A DNA stretch of 64,000 nt from Buttiauxella sp049686335 (GCF_049686335.1 NZ_JBAVHX010000004.1:744001-808000); one strand, 5' to 3'. Numbered from the stretch's first letter, positions 26,195 to 35,930 are shown. Translations and numbers: made by a program. Notes: generated by a model not told the origin, from the letters alone.

Positions 26195-27178
26195 TTATCG
26201 CACCAGCGCCAATAATGACTGCAATAACGCATCGGCTTGTGGTTGAGCCAGATGGGCATCCACTGGCAAAAACCACCAGTTATCGTGGCCGGCAGAGAAC
26301 ACGCGGCATTTGACTGCGTCTTTTTCAGTCATCAATAGGGCTTGGCCCGGTTGCACTAATTTTTCTACGTCACTCTCGCTAAGAGTCTGATGGTCTGCGA
26401 GACTGACCGTACGAATCGGAGTCAAACCACATTGCTGCAAGGTCGCGAAAAACCGTGGAGGGTGGCCAATACCAGCCATTGCGACCACGTTTTCCAGTGT
26501 ATGCACCGGACGGCGTTCGCCCGTCAACAAATTGACCGCTTCGTCTGGCTGCAATGTCATGCTGATTTCACCCGATTGAGCTTCACCACCATTGGTGATG
26601 ACGGCATCCACAGAAGCCAGACGACCTGTTCGTTCGCGCATCGGCCCGGCAGGAAGCCACCAGCCATTGCCAAAACGCCTGACACCATCAACAACCACAA
26701 TTTCTTTGTCACGCGCGAGTGCATAGTGCTGCAAACCGTCATCGGTGATGATCAATTGCGGTTGTGCTTTTTCCACTAACATTTGCACTGCTTCGCTGCG
26801 TCGCGGAGCTACCGCTACGGCAGCACCAGTACGCAAATAGATAAGTACCGGTTCATCTCCAGCCTGGGATGTAGTGGTGCTTGCATCAAGCAATAACGGA
26901 TATTGTTCGGCTTTACCGCCGTAACCACGGGAGACCACCCCAACACGGATACCGTGCTGCTGTAGTTGTTCAACCAACCATATGACAACGGGTGTTTTCC
27001 CATTGCCACCGGCTGTCAGATTGCCCACTACCACGACCGGCACCGGAGCACGCCACGATTTTTTAATTCCCAGCCGGTAGCAAAGACGGATAGCACCGCT
27101 CACCAGGCCATACAGCCAGGAGAGCGGTAACAGCAAAAGGTAGAGGGGAGATTTCCCCGACCAAATGCGTTCTATCAT
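26195..27178 (-). CDS. lpxK: Tetraacyldisaccharide 4'-kinase LpxK
   Basis: LpxK phosphorylates the 4' position of the lipid A disaccharide at the inner face of the cytoplasmic membrane. It has 327 residues against 328 in E. coli. An N-terminal membrane-interacting helix is followed by the P-loop GNLTAGGNGKT at 52-62. ITDDGLQHYALAR contains the catalytic aspartate, and MTEKDAVKC is near the end. The start overlaps the msbA stop by four bases (ATGA), tying lipid A synthesis to export. Confidence 0.97.
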   Translation of the reverse strand: MIERIWSGKSPLYLLLLPLSWLYGLVSGAIRLCYRLGIKKSWRAPVPVVVVGNLTAGGNGKTPVVIWLVEQLQQHGIRVGVVSRGYGGKAEQYPLLLDASTTTSQAGDEPVLIYLRTGAAVAVAPRRSEAVQMLVEKAQPQLIITDDGLQHYALARDKEIVVVDGVRRFGNGWWLPAGPMRERTGRLASVDAVITNGGEAQSGEISMTLQPDEAVNLLTGERRPVHTLENVVAMAGIGHPPRFFATLQQCGLTPIRTVSLADHQTLSESDVEKLVQPGQALLMTEKDAVKCRVFSAGHDNWWFLPVDAHLAQPQADALLQSLLALVR

Positions 27179-28923
27179 GAACCGAATTGCATTCTGTGCA
27201 GTTGCGCGTAAACGCCGCGATGCTCAATCAACTCTGCGTGAGGACCGCGTTCCACGATACGCCCATCTTCGACCACCACAATTTCATCAGCCTGTTCAAT
27301 GGTTGATAAGCGGTGAGCGATGACCAGAGATGTACGGTTTTTCTGCAGTTCATCTAACGCCGCCTGAATGGCACGTTCTGACTCTGTATCTAAAGCGGAG
27401 GTTGCTTCGTCGAGAATCAGTATTGGGCTGTCACGCAATAATGCACGTGCGATGGCAATACGCTGGCGTTGGCCACCGGATAGCAGGACGCCATTTTCGC
27501 CGATAATCGTATCCAGGCCGTTATCCATCTTGCTGATAAAGTCCATTGCATATGCCATACGTGCAGCATTTTCAATGTCGGCACGGCTGTACTGTTGAGT
27601 ACGCGCGTAGGCGATGTTGTTAGCAATGGTGTCATTGAACAAGTGAACGTTTTGCGAAACGAGAGCCACCTGATTACGCAGTGAGGACAAGGTGTATTCA
27701 CGAATATCCACCCCATCAATCGTAATGTTACCTTCCTGAATATCGTAGAAACGCGTCATCAGACTGGCGATTGTGGACTTGCCTGAACCAGAACGCCCAA
27801 CCAATGCCACGGTCTTACCGGCGGGAATGTCGAGGTTAATCTTACGCAGAGCAGGCACTTCACGGCCAGGATAGGTAAAGGTCACGTCACGGAATTCAAC
27901 ATCACCTTTCGCGCGTTCAATCACACGTTTCCCTTCATCTTTCTCTTGTTCTGAATCGAGAATAGAGAACAGAGTCTGGCAAGCCGCCATACCGCGCTGG
28001 AACTGAGCATTGACGTTAGTCAGTGATTTCAGTGGACGCATCAGTGCAATCATTGAAGAGAACACCACGGTAATCGTACCGGCGGTCAACGTTTCCATCA
28101 CACTCGGGAAACTCGCCGCGTAAATTACGAAGGCCAGCGCCAGCGAAGCAATAAGCTGAATGATTGGGTCAGAAATGGATGAAGCTGAAACCAGTTTCAT
28201 CCCCTGGCGACGCATACGGTTACTGACGTTGTTGAAACGTTCAGTTTCCACTTCCTGGCCACCGAAGATCAGCACTTCTTTATGGCCTTTCAGCATCTGT
28301 TCCGCACTAGTGGTCACCTGCCCCATCGTGTTTTGCATGTTTTTGCTGATATTACGGAAACGTTTGGACACCATACGAATCGCAAAGGAAACGATAGGTG
28401 CCAGTACAATCAGGATTAATGAAAGCTGCCAGCTATACCAGAACATCAGCACAAACAGGCCGATGATGGATGCGCCTTCACGTACCACAGTAATTAAGGC
28501 GCTCGAAGATGAGGAAGCTACCTGTTCAGAATCGTAAGTAATTCGTGAGAGCAGTGTACCGGTGGATTGTTGGTCAAAGAACGCAACCGGCATCCCCATC
28601 ATGTGGCTGAACAAGCGACGACGCATGTTCATGACAACCTGCCCTGATACCCAGGAGATGCAATAGCTGGAGACGTAGCTCGTCACACCGCGAAGCACCA
28701 TGAGCCCGATAACAACCAGCGGCATCCATAGCAGCACTGATTTATCAGTTTTTCCAAAACCATCATCCAGTAACGGCTTAAGCAAAGACAGCATATAGGT
28801 ATCACTGGCAGCGTTAAGGATTAACGCGATACCAGCCACAATCAGACCCGGCTTGAAAGGAGCAATCATCGGCCAAAGACGGCGGAAGGTCTGCCATGTG
28901 GAAAGATCTTTATCGTTATGCAT
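27175..28923 (-). CDS. msbA: Lipid A export ATP-binding/permease protein MsbA
   Basis: MsbA is a homodimeric ABC half-transporter that flips core-lipid A across the inner membrane. The 582 residues equal E. coli MsbA. Six transmembrane helices fill the first 320 residues, followed by the nucleotide-binding domain with Walker A GRSGSGKST, signature LLSGGQRQR, Walker B ILILDEATSALD and the switch histidine in IAHRLST. All key residues are present. It is placed between comEC and lpxK and is essential in relatives. Confidence 0.98.
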   Translation of the reverse strand: MHNDKDLSTWQTFRRLWPMIAPFKPGLIVAGIALILNAASDTYMLSLLKPLLDDGFGKTDKSVLLWMPLVVIGLMVLRGVTSYVSSYCISWVSGQVVMNMRRRLFSHMMGMPVAFFDQQSTGTLLSRITYDSEQVASSSSSALITVVREGASIIGLFVLMFWYSWQLSLILIVLAPIVSFAIRMVSKRFRNISKNMQNTMGQVTTSAEQMLKGHKEVLIFGGQEVETERFNNVSNRMRRQGMKLVSASSISDPIIQLIASLALAFVIYAASFPSVMETLTAGTITVVFSSMIALMRPLKSLTNVNAQFQRGMAACQTLFSILDSEQEKDEGKRVIERAKGDVEFRDVTFTYPGREVPALRKINLDIPAGKTVALVGRSGSGKSTIASLMTRFYDIQEGNITIDGVDIREYTLSSLRNQVALVSQNVHLFNDTIANNIAYARTQQYSRADIENAARMAYAMDFISKMDNGLDTIIGENGVLLSGGQRQRIAIARALLRDSPILILDEATSALDTESERAIQAALDELQKNRTSLVIAHRLSTIEQADEIVVVEDGRIVERGPHAELIEHRGVYAQLHRMQFGS

Positions 28924-28959
28924 TCAGTAAACCAGCATTAGATGAAATAGCCGCATATT

Positions 28960-31230
28960 CTACCCATTATCCTGGGATACACCAAACCACTGATGATACC
29001 AACGGGGTGAAATTTGCTCTCTGAAGCTATTGATTTGCCATTTATCACTATTTATTTCGATAGTGACCTGGCCTGATTGGGCCGTGCTATACCATTTGAC
29101 CCCCTGAGATTTATAGCGTTGAACCACTTTCCCGGAGGGTAAATGCCAAGCGTTGTAGCGCGATGTTGATGCAAGCGCAGCACTGGCGGAAACTGCACGC
29201 AGCAGCGGCGCACTGGATGATGTACGGCTTCCGTGATGAGGGACCTGAATAATATCAGCATCTAAGGAACCCCAACGCTTCTTGAGCATAGCTAATTCTG
29301 CTTCAGCTTCCACATCACCGGTTAATAAAATCCGAAAGTACCCGTCAGTCACCATCACCACACAAGATCCATTATTACCTTTCATCACTGGCTGAGTCGG
29401 GGGCCATATCGCAGTAAATTTCAATCCCCGCCACTGCCACTCCTGCCCTTGAAAACAAGGATGATGCCCTGCCCAACGCAGTGGACTGAGAATTTTTAAC
29501 GAGGGCCATTCACGCTGTAAACTGATTAAACCCCCGCGATGATCAAGATGTTCGTGGCTAATGACGACTTGCTCAGGCGTGAGGTTGTGCCAACGCAACC
29601 ATGGAATGATGACTTGCTGCGCCGCATCCCCACCCGGCCAGGCGTTCCCGGTATCGTAGAGAAAGACTTTCCCTTGCCGAATAAAGGCGACAGCCAGCCC
29701 ATGTCCCACATCCAACATGGTGATTTGCCACGTGTCGTCTTTTTCCTCGGTCCGCATGGTGGAAGCGACCAGTGATACCATGAGAGCGATCACAGATAAA
29801 AACGAACTGCGCCATAATGCCAACCGATGGATGATGACCCCAATCCAACCACTCAGGCTCAAACACTGGAAACGTTTATCCACTTCCAGCCAGCCGTCAG
29901 GAAGCAGTGACAATGAGGTAAAAAGCAGCGCCAGCAAACGATCAACACTCCACCACAAACACTCTCCTGCCCATGGAACACTGTTAAGCACTAAACCTGC
30001 CAACAGCAATGGAACTACAGCGAATGTAATCAGCGGTACTGCGAGTAAATTCGCGAATAACGCACTGAGGCTAACGCCGTGGAAAATGAAAATTTGCAGA
30101 GGCAAAAGCAAAACCATGATGCCAATTTGTAAGTGCAGTAATGTGAGCGGGTAACGATAGAACCCTTTTTCCCCGGCAATCAGCTGTGGAAGCGGCATCC
30201 ACTGGTACCAGAAAATCAGCGATGCCACGGCCAGTACTGATAGCCAAAAGCTGTCTGACAAAACAGTCAGAGGATCATAAATCAGAATGCCCGTGATACA
30301 GCAAAGCCACACCTCCCACCCGGACCAACATCGGCCCTGCAGCCGTAGAAAAAGCCAGATAACGACACCAATCAAGGCTCTGACAGCCGGAGGATTGCCA
30401 CCCGCGAGCCAGGTATAGACAACCGCTGCAGCAACACTGGCTAATAAAGGCATTCTGAAATGTATTCGATGAGCAGGAAAACTCATTTGTATCAACCGCG
30501 CAATGAGCCAGCCAACCATCGCGGCCAGTGAAATATGCATTCCCGAAATGGCCATAAGGTGGGCCGTTCCGCTCTCACGTAGTAAGTTTTTCTGTTCATC
30601 ACTGACTCCCGAGCGGTCGCCAAATGCTAATGCCAGGATCACACCCTGATATGGCAAAGATTGAGTCGCGATTTGAACAGTAGCCATCCATTGAGCACGT
30701 AGACTGCACTTCTGACTGATGGGCTCAGCCGAGAGAATACGAGCTCTCAAAGGCTGATGCTGTGCAAGAGCATATCTTTGGCTATCAAATCCGCCGTCGT
30801 TCAATTGACCATGCACGGGTCGCAGTTGCAGTTTCAGGCGCCAGCGCTGTCCGGCGCAGATGCTACCTGGTAAATAACTGCCGCGACTTCTGACACCGAA
30901 TGGGGGAAAAACGCGTTTCCCTTCAACAGACGCTATCTCCCAGTCGTGGTTTTGCTTGCCGTCAGTACTCGTCATTACCGCTACAACCGCAACAGGTTTA
31001 GACGTCCATTGTTCAAAAAGTGTCAGGGTTCCTCTTGCACTAAATAGCGCCCAGCAAAAGCACAACAGACTAAAAGCGACATAGCGTGCAAACCGAAGTG
31101 GGATGAGCCCAAAGCATATTGCTGCCAGGAGGATTGCAGTGATAACAGACAGCCCGGGAATAGCCGGCAACCACATCAAAGGTTGAATGCCAATAATTGC
31201 ACTGAAACATAATCTGATTGTATTCCTCAC
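28960..31230 (-). CDS. ycaI: ComEC/Rec2 family DNA-uptake channel homologue (YcaI)
   Basis: This is a polytopic inner-membrane protein of 756 residues, like E. coli YcaI (754). It has an N-terminal domain with the conserved GQLNDGGFDSQRYALAQHQ, a competence domain with many hydrophobic helices (GTAHLMAISGMHIS), and a C-terminal metallo-beta-lactamase domain with SHEHLDHRGG and QVPHHGSRTSS. ComEC carries single-stranded DNA inward in competent bacteria and allows use of DNA as nutrient in E. coli. I chose the GTG start because AAGGAGG lies five bases before it; a TTG 12 codons upstream is the alternative. Sequence drift from E. coli is greater than for neighbours. Confidence 0.92.
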   Translation of the reverse strand: MRNTIRLCFSAIIGIQPLMWLPAIPGLSVITAILLAAICFGLIPLRFARYVAFSLLCFCWALFSARGTLTLFEQWTSKPVAVVAVMTSTDGKQNHDWEIASVEGKRVFPPFGVRSRGSYLPGSICAGQRWRLKLQLRPVHGQLNDGGFDSQRYALAQHQPLRARILSAEPISQKCSLRAQWMATVQIATQSLPYQGVILALAFGDRSGVSDEQKNLLRESGTAHLMAISGMHISLAAMVGWLIARLIQMSFPAHRIHFRMPLLASVAAAVVYTWLAGGNPPAVRALIGVVIWLFLRLQGRCWSGWEVWLCCITGILIYDPLTVLSDSFWLSVLAVASLIFWYQWMPLPQLIAGEKGFYRYPLTLLHLQIGIMVLLLPLQIFIFHGVSLSALFANLLAVPLITFAVVPLLLAGLVLNSVPWAGECLWWSVDRLLALLFTSLSLLPDGWLEVDKRFQCLSLSGWIGVIIHRLALWRSSFLSVIALMVSLVASTMRTEEKDDTWQITMLDVGHGLAVAFIRQGKVFLYDTGNAWPGGDAAQQVIIPWLRWHNLTPEQVVISHEHLDHRGGLISLQREWPSLKILSPLRWAGHHPCFQGQEWQWRGLKFTAIWPPTQPVMKGNNGSCVVMVTDGYFRILLTGDVEAEAELAMLKKRWGSLDADIIQVPHHGSRTSSSAPLLRAVSASAALASTSRYNAWHLPSGKVVQRYKSQGVKWYSTAQSGQVTIEINSDKWQINSFREQISPRWYHQWFGVSQDNG

Positions 31231-31383
31231 GTCAGCCTCCTTGTTGAAGCGAGTGTGGACTTTCAAAAAGATGGCGTCAGCTACGGATTATCACTTCTAC
31301 GAGGAGGGTTCGAGGTTTTCAGCGTTGCATGCAAATGCGATTTAATTATTTGCGAGCAAAGTCGAAAACTGTGATTTTTGACA

Positions 31384-31411
31384 TAAAAAAACGGCACCCA
31401 TAGGTGCCGTT
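31384..31411 (-). terminator. Rho-independent terminator of ihfB
   Basis: AACGGCACC pairs with GGTGCCGTT around CATA; on the minus strand a run of seven T follows. Confidence 0.92.
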
Positions 31412-31433
31412 CTTGATGATTAAATCCGAGGAT

Positions 31434-31721
31434 TTAATTACCGTAAATGTTGGCGCGGTCACGCAATTCTTTACCTGGTTTAAAGTGCGGAACGTACTTG
31501 CCTTCCAGATCCACTTTATCGCCAGTTTTTGGATTACGTCCGGTGCGAGGTGCGCGATAGTGTAAGGAAAAACTGCCGAAACCCCGGATTTCAATACGCT
31601 CACCTTGGGCGAGAGTAGAGGCCATATGCTCCAGCATCTCTTTAACTGCATCTTCTACAGCTTTCGCTGGGATGTGAGATTGCTGAGTTGCAAGTCTTTC
31701 TATCAATTCTGACTTGGTCAT
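31434..31721 (-). CDS. ihfB: Integration host factor beta subunit
   Basis: This is the beta chain of the DNA-bending heterodimer IHF, 95 residues, one more than E. coli (C-terminal Asn added). It has the HU-family helix pair followed by the beta-ribbon arm; RGFGSFSLHYR and RNPKTGDKV carry the minor-groove intercalating Pro64. It follows rpsA with a 90-base gap, as in E. coli, where part of its expression comes from rpsA readthrough. A strong terminator ends it. IHF-like sites appear upstream of focA in this window. Confidence 0.98.
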   Translation of the reverse strand: MTKSELIERLATQQSHIPAKAVEDAVKEMLEHMASTLAQGERIEIRGFGSFSLHYRAPRTGRNPKTGDKVDLEGKYVPHFKPGKELRDRANIYGN

Positions 31722-31774
31722 GATTCCTCCGGTTTCCTTTCAGGAAAATTAACTTACACCTATCATTCGAACAA

Positions 31775-31792
31775 GGGCGGCCGTAGCCGCCC
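31775..31792 (-). terminator. Stem-loop between rpsA and ihfB
   Basis: GGGCGGC/GCCGCCC with loop CGTA lies 19 bases after the rpsA stop. On the minus strand TTGTTCG follows, so it would stop transcription only in part and could set the rpsA to ihfB ratio. Confidence 0.55.
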
Positions 31793-31811
31793 TGATTTAG
31801 TGCTCAGACGA

Positions 31812-33488
31812 TTACTCGCCTTTAGCTGCTTTGAATGCTTCAGCCATAGCGTTAGAGAAGTTCGGTGCATCTTCCTGTTTGTTGTTAACAGTAGCGATTG
31901 CATCTTTCTCGTCAGCTTCGTCTTTAGCACGAACAGACAGGCTTACAACACGGTTTTTACGGTCAACGCCGGTGAATTTAGCTTCAACGTCGTCGCCTAC
32001 GCTCAGAACCAGAGTTGCATCTTCAACGCGGTCACGGGAAGCTTCAGAAGCACGCAGGTAGCCTTCTACGCCATCTGCTAATTCAACTGTAGCACCTTTC
32101 GCGTCAACTGCTGTTACTTTACCAGTAACGATAGTACCTTTCTTGTTCAGTGCAACGTAGTTGTTGAACGGATCTTCTGCGAGTTGTTTAACACCCAGGG
32201 AGATACGCTCACGTTCTGCGTCAACTTGCAGAACCACAGCCGCGATTTCGTCGCCTTTCTTGTATTCACGAACTGCTTCTTCGCCTGCAACGTTCCAGGA
32301 GATATCAGACAGGTGAACCAGGCCGTCGATGCCACCGTCCAGGCCGATGAAGATACCAAAGTCAGTGATAGACTTGATTTTACCTTCAACGCGGTCGCCC
32401 TTGTTGTGGGTTTCAGCGAACAGCTGCCATGGGTTAGATTTGCACTGCTTCAGACCCAGGGAGATACGACGACGTTCTTCGTCGATATCCAGAACCATAA
32501 CTTCCACTACATCACCAACGTTAACAACTTTGGATGGGTGGATGTTTTTGTTGGTCCAATCCATTTCGGAAACGTGAACCAGACCTTCAACGCCTTCTTC
32601 GATTTCTACGAAGCAGCCGTAATCAGTCAGGTTAGTCACGCGACCAGTCAGTTTGGTACCTTCTGGATAACGCTTAGCGATAGCGACCCATGGATCTTCG
32701 CCCAGTTGTTTCAGACCCAGAGACACACGAGTACGCTCACGGTCGAACTTCAGTACTTTAACGGTAATTTCATCGCCAACATTCACGATTTCGCTTGGAT
32801 GCTTAACGCGTTTCCATGCCATATCAGTGATGTGCAGCAGGCCGTCAACGCCGCCCAGATCAACGAATGCACCGTAGTCAGTGAGGTTCTTAACGATACC
32901 TTTAACTTCCATGCCTTCTTGCAGGTTTTCCAGCAGTTGATCACGTTCTGCGCTGTTTTCGGATTCGATAACTGCACGACGAGAAACAACAACGTTGTTA
33001 CGCTTCTGGTCCAGCTTGATGACTTTGAACTCAAGCTCTTTGCCTTCCAGGTGCAGAGTGTCACGTACCGGACGAACATCTACCAGTGAACCTGGCAGGA
33101 ACGCACGAATACCGTTCAGCTCTACAGTGAAGCCACCCTTAACTTTGCCGTTGATAACACCGACGACAGTTTCAGCTTCTTCGTAAGCTTTTTCCAGCGT
33201 GATCCAAGCTTCGTGACGCTTAGCTTTTTCACGGGACAGCAGAGTTTCGCCAAAGCCATCTTCAACAGCGTCCAGAGCAACATCAACTTCGTCACCAACC
33301 TGGATTTCCAGTTCGCCAGCAGCATTTTTGAACTGCTCTGCAGGAATTGCAGATTCAGATTTCAGACCAGCGTCAACCAGTACTACGTCTTTATCGATAG
33401 AAACTACAACGCCACGAACGATGGAACCCGGACGGGTTTCGATTGTTTTAAGGGATTCTTCAAAGAGTTGAGCGAAAGATTCAGTCAT
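31812..33488 (-). CDS. rpsA: 30S ribosomal protein S1
   Basis: S1 binds mRNA on the 30S subunit and helps initiation on weak or structured leaders. It has 558 residues (557 in E. coli), with six S1 motifs in tandem: two degenerate N-terminal ones that bind the ribosome, then four RNA-binding ones (GIVKNLTDYGAFVDLGG, GRVTNLTDYGCFVEIEE, GKIKSITDFGIFIGLDG, GKVTAVDAKGATVELAD). An ATG five codons upstream is in frame; MTESFAQLFEESLK matches the family. S1 represses its own translation in E. coli, and the 195-base leader region towards cmk fits such control. Confidence 0.98.
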   Translation of the reverse strand: MTESFAQLFEESLKTIETRPGSIVRGVVVSIDKDVVLVDAGLKSESAIPAEQFKNAAGELEIQVGDEVDVALDAVEDGFGETLLSREKAKRHEAWITLEKAYEEAETVVGVINGKVKGGFTVELNGIRAFLPGSLVDVRPVRDTLHLEGKELEFKVIKLDQKRNNVVVSRRAVIESENSAERDQLLENLQEGMEVKGIVKNLTDYGAFVDLGGVDGLLHITDMAWKRVKHPSEIVNVGDEITVKVLKFDRERTRVSLGLKQLGEDPWVAIAKRYPEGTKLTGRVTNLTDYGCFVEIEEGVEGLVHVSEMDWTNKNIHPSKVVNVGDVVEVMVLDIDEERRRISLGLKQCKSNPWQLFAETHNKGDRVEGKIKSITDFGIFIGLDGGIDGLVHLSDISWNVAGEEAVREYKKGDEIAAVVLQVDAERERISLGVKQLAEDPFNNYVALNKKGTIVTGKVTAVDAKGATVELADGVEGYLRASEASRDRVEDATLVLSVGDDVEAKFTGVDRKNRVVSLSVRAKDEADEKDAIATVNNKQEDAPNFSNAMAEAFKAAKGE

Positions 33489-33683
33489 GTTGTTAATCTT
33501 CAAGGTTCTTTAGTTTAACGTCCATTTAGCATCCCGCCGAATGGGGTTGTTTCACATACCCCGCCATTGGCTCCATGCCGACAGGGTTTAGGTTACAGGG
33601 GTAAAAAACTACCCGATATGTCAGGATACCACTATGGCAATATCATGACAAATATGACAAAACTTCCACCAGCGCAATATTCA

Positions 33684-34370
33684 CTATTGAGCTGGTGTTA
33701 AAATTTTCTGCGCATAAGTCAGCGCTTGTTTGATGACGTCGTCGATAGACATACTGGTTGAATCCAGCACCAGCGCATCTGCAGCTGGGACTAACGGTGC
33801 TATTGCACGGTTGCGGTCGCGGTCATCACGTTCTTTTATTTCTGCCAAAAGGCGCTCAAAGTTAACACTAAAGCCCTTCTCCTGCAACTGTAGCATACGT
33901 CTGCGCGCACGCTCTTCAGAAGATGCGTCAAGGAAAATTTTCACGGGCGCGTCAGGGAAAACTACGGTACCCATATCTCGGCCATCAGCAATCAGGCCTG
34001 GCGCTTCTCTGAATGCACGTTGGCGGCGCAGCAACGCTTCACGAACGCGTGGAAAAGCAGCGATTTGAGAAGCTGCATTGGCAACTTCCTGAGTACGGAT
34101 TTCCGCACTGACGTCTTCGCCTTCAAGCACGACTTCCAGATTGCCATGGGCGGCAACAAAGCGTACATCAAGGTGTGCAGCGAGCGGGACCAGAGTATCT
34201 TCAGAGGTCACATCAACCTGATGATGCAAGGCCGCTAATGCCAGGACTCTATAAATTGCTCCAGAATCAAGCAGATGCCATTGCAACGCTTCCGCCATGG
34301 CTTTACACAGCGTGCCTTTACCTGCGCCGCTTGGGCCATCAATCGTTATTACCGGGGCGGGTGCCGTCAT
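33684..34370 (-). CDS. cmk: Cytidylate kinase
   Basis: This P-loop kinase phosphorylates CMP and dCMP. It has 228 residues, one more than E. coli. The ATP site GPSGAGKGT is at 12-20, DSGAIYRVLALAAL binds the acceptor, and GRDMGTVVFPDAPVKIFLDAS follows with the lid arginine-rich ERARRRMLQLQ. It lies upstream of rpsA in the same direction, as in most enterobacteria. The gap of 197 bases to aroA holds no gene; E. coli has ycaL there. Confidence 0.98.
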   Translation of the reverse strand: MTAPAPVITIDGPSGAGKGTLCKAMAEALQWHLLDSGAIYRVLALAALHHQVDVTSEDTLVPLAAHLDVRFVAAHGNLEVVLEGEDVSAEIRTQEVANAASQIAAFPRVREALLRRQRAFREAPGLIADGRDMGTVVFPDAPVKIFLDASSEERARRRMLQLQEKGFSVNFERLLAEIKERDDRDRNRAIAPLVPAADALVLDSTSMSIDDVIKQALTYAQKILTPAQ

Positions 34371-34533
34371 CGTACTCTCCTCTCGCTGAAATTGCGGACC
34401 TAAAATAGAAACGCCGCATATTATACGCCGCCAGATTCCTGACCGTTATCTTTCCTGCCAATTATCGTCGTTAATGACGCTGAGTGTAGAAGAATTGCGC
34501 AACTTGCGTTGTAACGAAAGGTGGTGATGTGAG

Positions 34534-34559
34534 AAAACCGCACCATAGTTGATGCGGTT
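34534..34559 (-). terminator. Probable terminator of aroA
   Basis: AACCGCA pairs with TGCGGTT around a ten-base loop; on the minus strand TTTCTC follows. The tail is short, so efficiency is uncertain. Confidence 0.55.
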
Positions 34560-34567
34560 AGAGGGTA

Positions 34568-35854
34568 TTAAGCTAATGTACTAATGCGCGCTAACTGTTC
34601 AAAATAGTCCGGGAAGGTTTTCGCAGTACATTTCGGATCCATAATAGTGACGGGGATATCTGACAACGCCACCAGCGAGAAACACATCGCCATGCGGTGA
34701 TCGTTATAGGTCCCAATTTCAGCGACTTGTAGCTGGGCCGGTGGAGTCACAGTGATGTAATCCTCACCCTCTTCTACTACAGCGCCCACTTTACGCAATT
34801 CAATTGCCATCGCGCTCAGTCGGTCCGTCTCTTTTACACGCCAGTTATAAATGTTACGCAGCGTGGTGGTGCCTTTAGCAAATAACGCTGCAGTCGCGAT
34901 AGTCATTGCTGCGTCAGGGATATGATTCATGTCCATGTCGATGGCATTGAGTTCACCACGCTCGCAGGAGATGAAATCATCGCCCCAGGTCACTTTCGCA
35001 CCCATTTTTTCCAGCACATCGGCAAAGCGAATATCGCCCTGAACGCTATTACGACCGATACCCGTCACTTTTACCGTTCCACCTTTGATTGCACCGGCAG
35101 CCAGGAAGTAAGAAGCAGATGAGGCATCGCCTTCCACCAGATAAGCACCTGGAGAGGCGTACTGCTGACTACCGCGAATGACGAAACTGCGGTAATCGCG
35201 GTTTTCTACATCCACACCGAAGGTTTTCATTAGATGTAATGTGATGTCGATATAGGGTTTTGATACCAGATCACCTTTGATGGTGATTTCGGTGTCGTTT
35301 TCCGCCAACGGTGCCGTCATCAAAAGCGCCGTCAAGAACTGGCTCGAAACACTGCCATCGACGGCTACCTGGCCACCACTAAAACCGCCACGTAAACGCA
35401 ACGGTGGATAATTTTCTTGTTCCAGATAGTCAATCTGAGCCCCGCCCTGACGCAAAGCATCAACCAGATGACCAATCGGACGTTCTTTCATGCGAGGTTC
35501 ACCGGTCAGTACAATATTATTGCTGCCGAGGCACAATGCTGCCGCAAGCGGGCGCATTGCGGTCCCTGCATTACCTAAGAATAACTCCAGGTCACCAGCA
35601 TCTTGTAATGGGCCGCCCATGCCAGTGACTTCACAGCGCGTACGGTCGGCAGAAAGTGTATAGCTAACTCCCAATGCTTTCAGAGCGTTGAGCATATGAC
35701 GCACATCGTCGCTATCGAGCAAGTTAGTCAGTTCAGTGGTGCCTTGCGCCAGTGCAGCAAGCAGCAGCGCGCGGTTTGACACACTTTTTGAACCAGGAAG
35801 GTTAATCGTGCCGTCGACCAGTGCGATGGGTTGTAACGTCAGGGATTCCAGCAT
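34568..35854 (-). CDS. aroA: 3-phosphoshikimate 1-carboxyvinyltransferase (EPSP synthase)
   Basis: AroA joins PEP to shikimate 3-phosphate in the sixth step of the shikimate pathway. It has 428 residues against 427 in E. coli. The glyphosate-site motif LFLGNAGTAMRPLAAALC, the LPGSKSVSNRALLLAAL start and GEPRMKERPIGHLVDALR are intact. It forms the serC-aroA operon with a terminator-like hairpin between the two genes. This pairing links chorismate-derived enterobactin to its serine building block in the known E. coli operon. Confidence 0.98.
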   Translation of the reverse strand: MLESLTLQPIALVDGTINLPGSKSVSNRALLLAALAQGTTELTNLLDSDDVRHMLNALKALGVSYTLSADRTRCEVTGMGGPLQDAGDLELFLGNAGTAMRPLAAALCLGSNNIVLTGEPRMKERPIGHLVDALRQGGAQIDYLEQENYPPLRLRGGFSGGQVAVDGSVSSQFLTALLMTAPLAENDTEITIKGDLVSKPYIDITLHLMKTFGVDVENRDYRSFVIRGSQQYASPGAYLVEGDASSASYFLAAGAIKGGTVKVTGIGRNSVQGDIRFADVLEKMGAKVTWGDDFISCERGELNAIDMDMNHIPDAAMTIATAALFAKGTTTLRNIYNWRVKETDRLSAMAIELRKVGAVVEEGEDYITVTPPAQLQVAEIGTYNDHRMAMCFSLVALSDIPVTIMDPKCTAKTFPDYFEQLARISTLA

Positions 35855-35883
35855 GGGAAAAATACTCTCAACTCAAACAGAAT

Positions 35884-35910
35884 AAAAACCCCGCGAACGA
35901 TGTCGCGGGG
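35884..35910 (-). terminator. Internal terminator/attenuator between serC and aroA
   Basis: On the minus strand CCCCGCGA pairs with TCGCGGGG around a six-base loop, followed by TTTTTATT. The hairpin lies between two genes of one operon, 20 bases after the serC stop, so it should lower aroA relative to serC. Confidence 0.85.
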
Positions 35911-35930
35911 AGAATAACAACGAGCAACGG

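Noticed and set aside
28960..31230. comEC as evidence of a local competence operon
   Set aside because: The flanking genes are ihfB and msbA, a fixed enterobacterial order; no other uptake genes are in the window.
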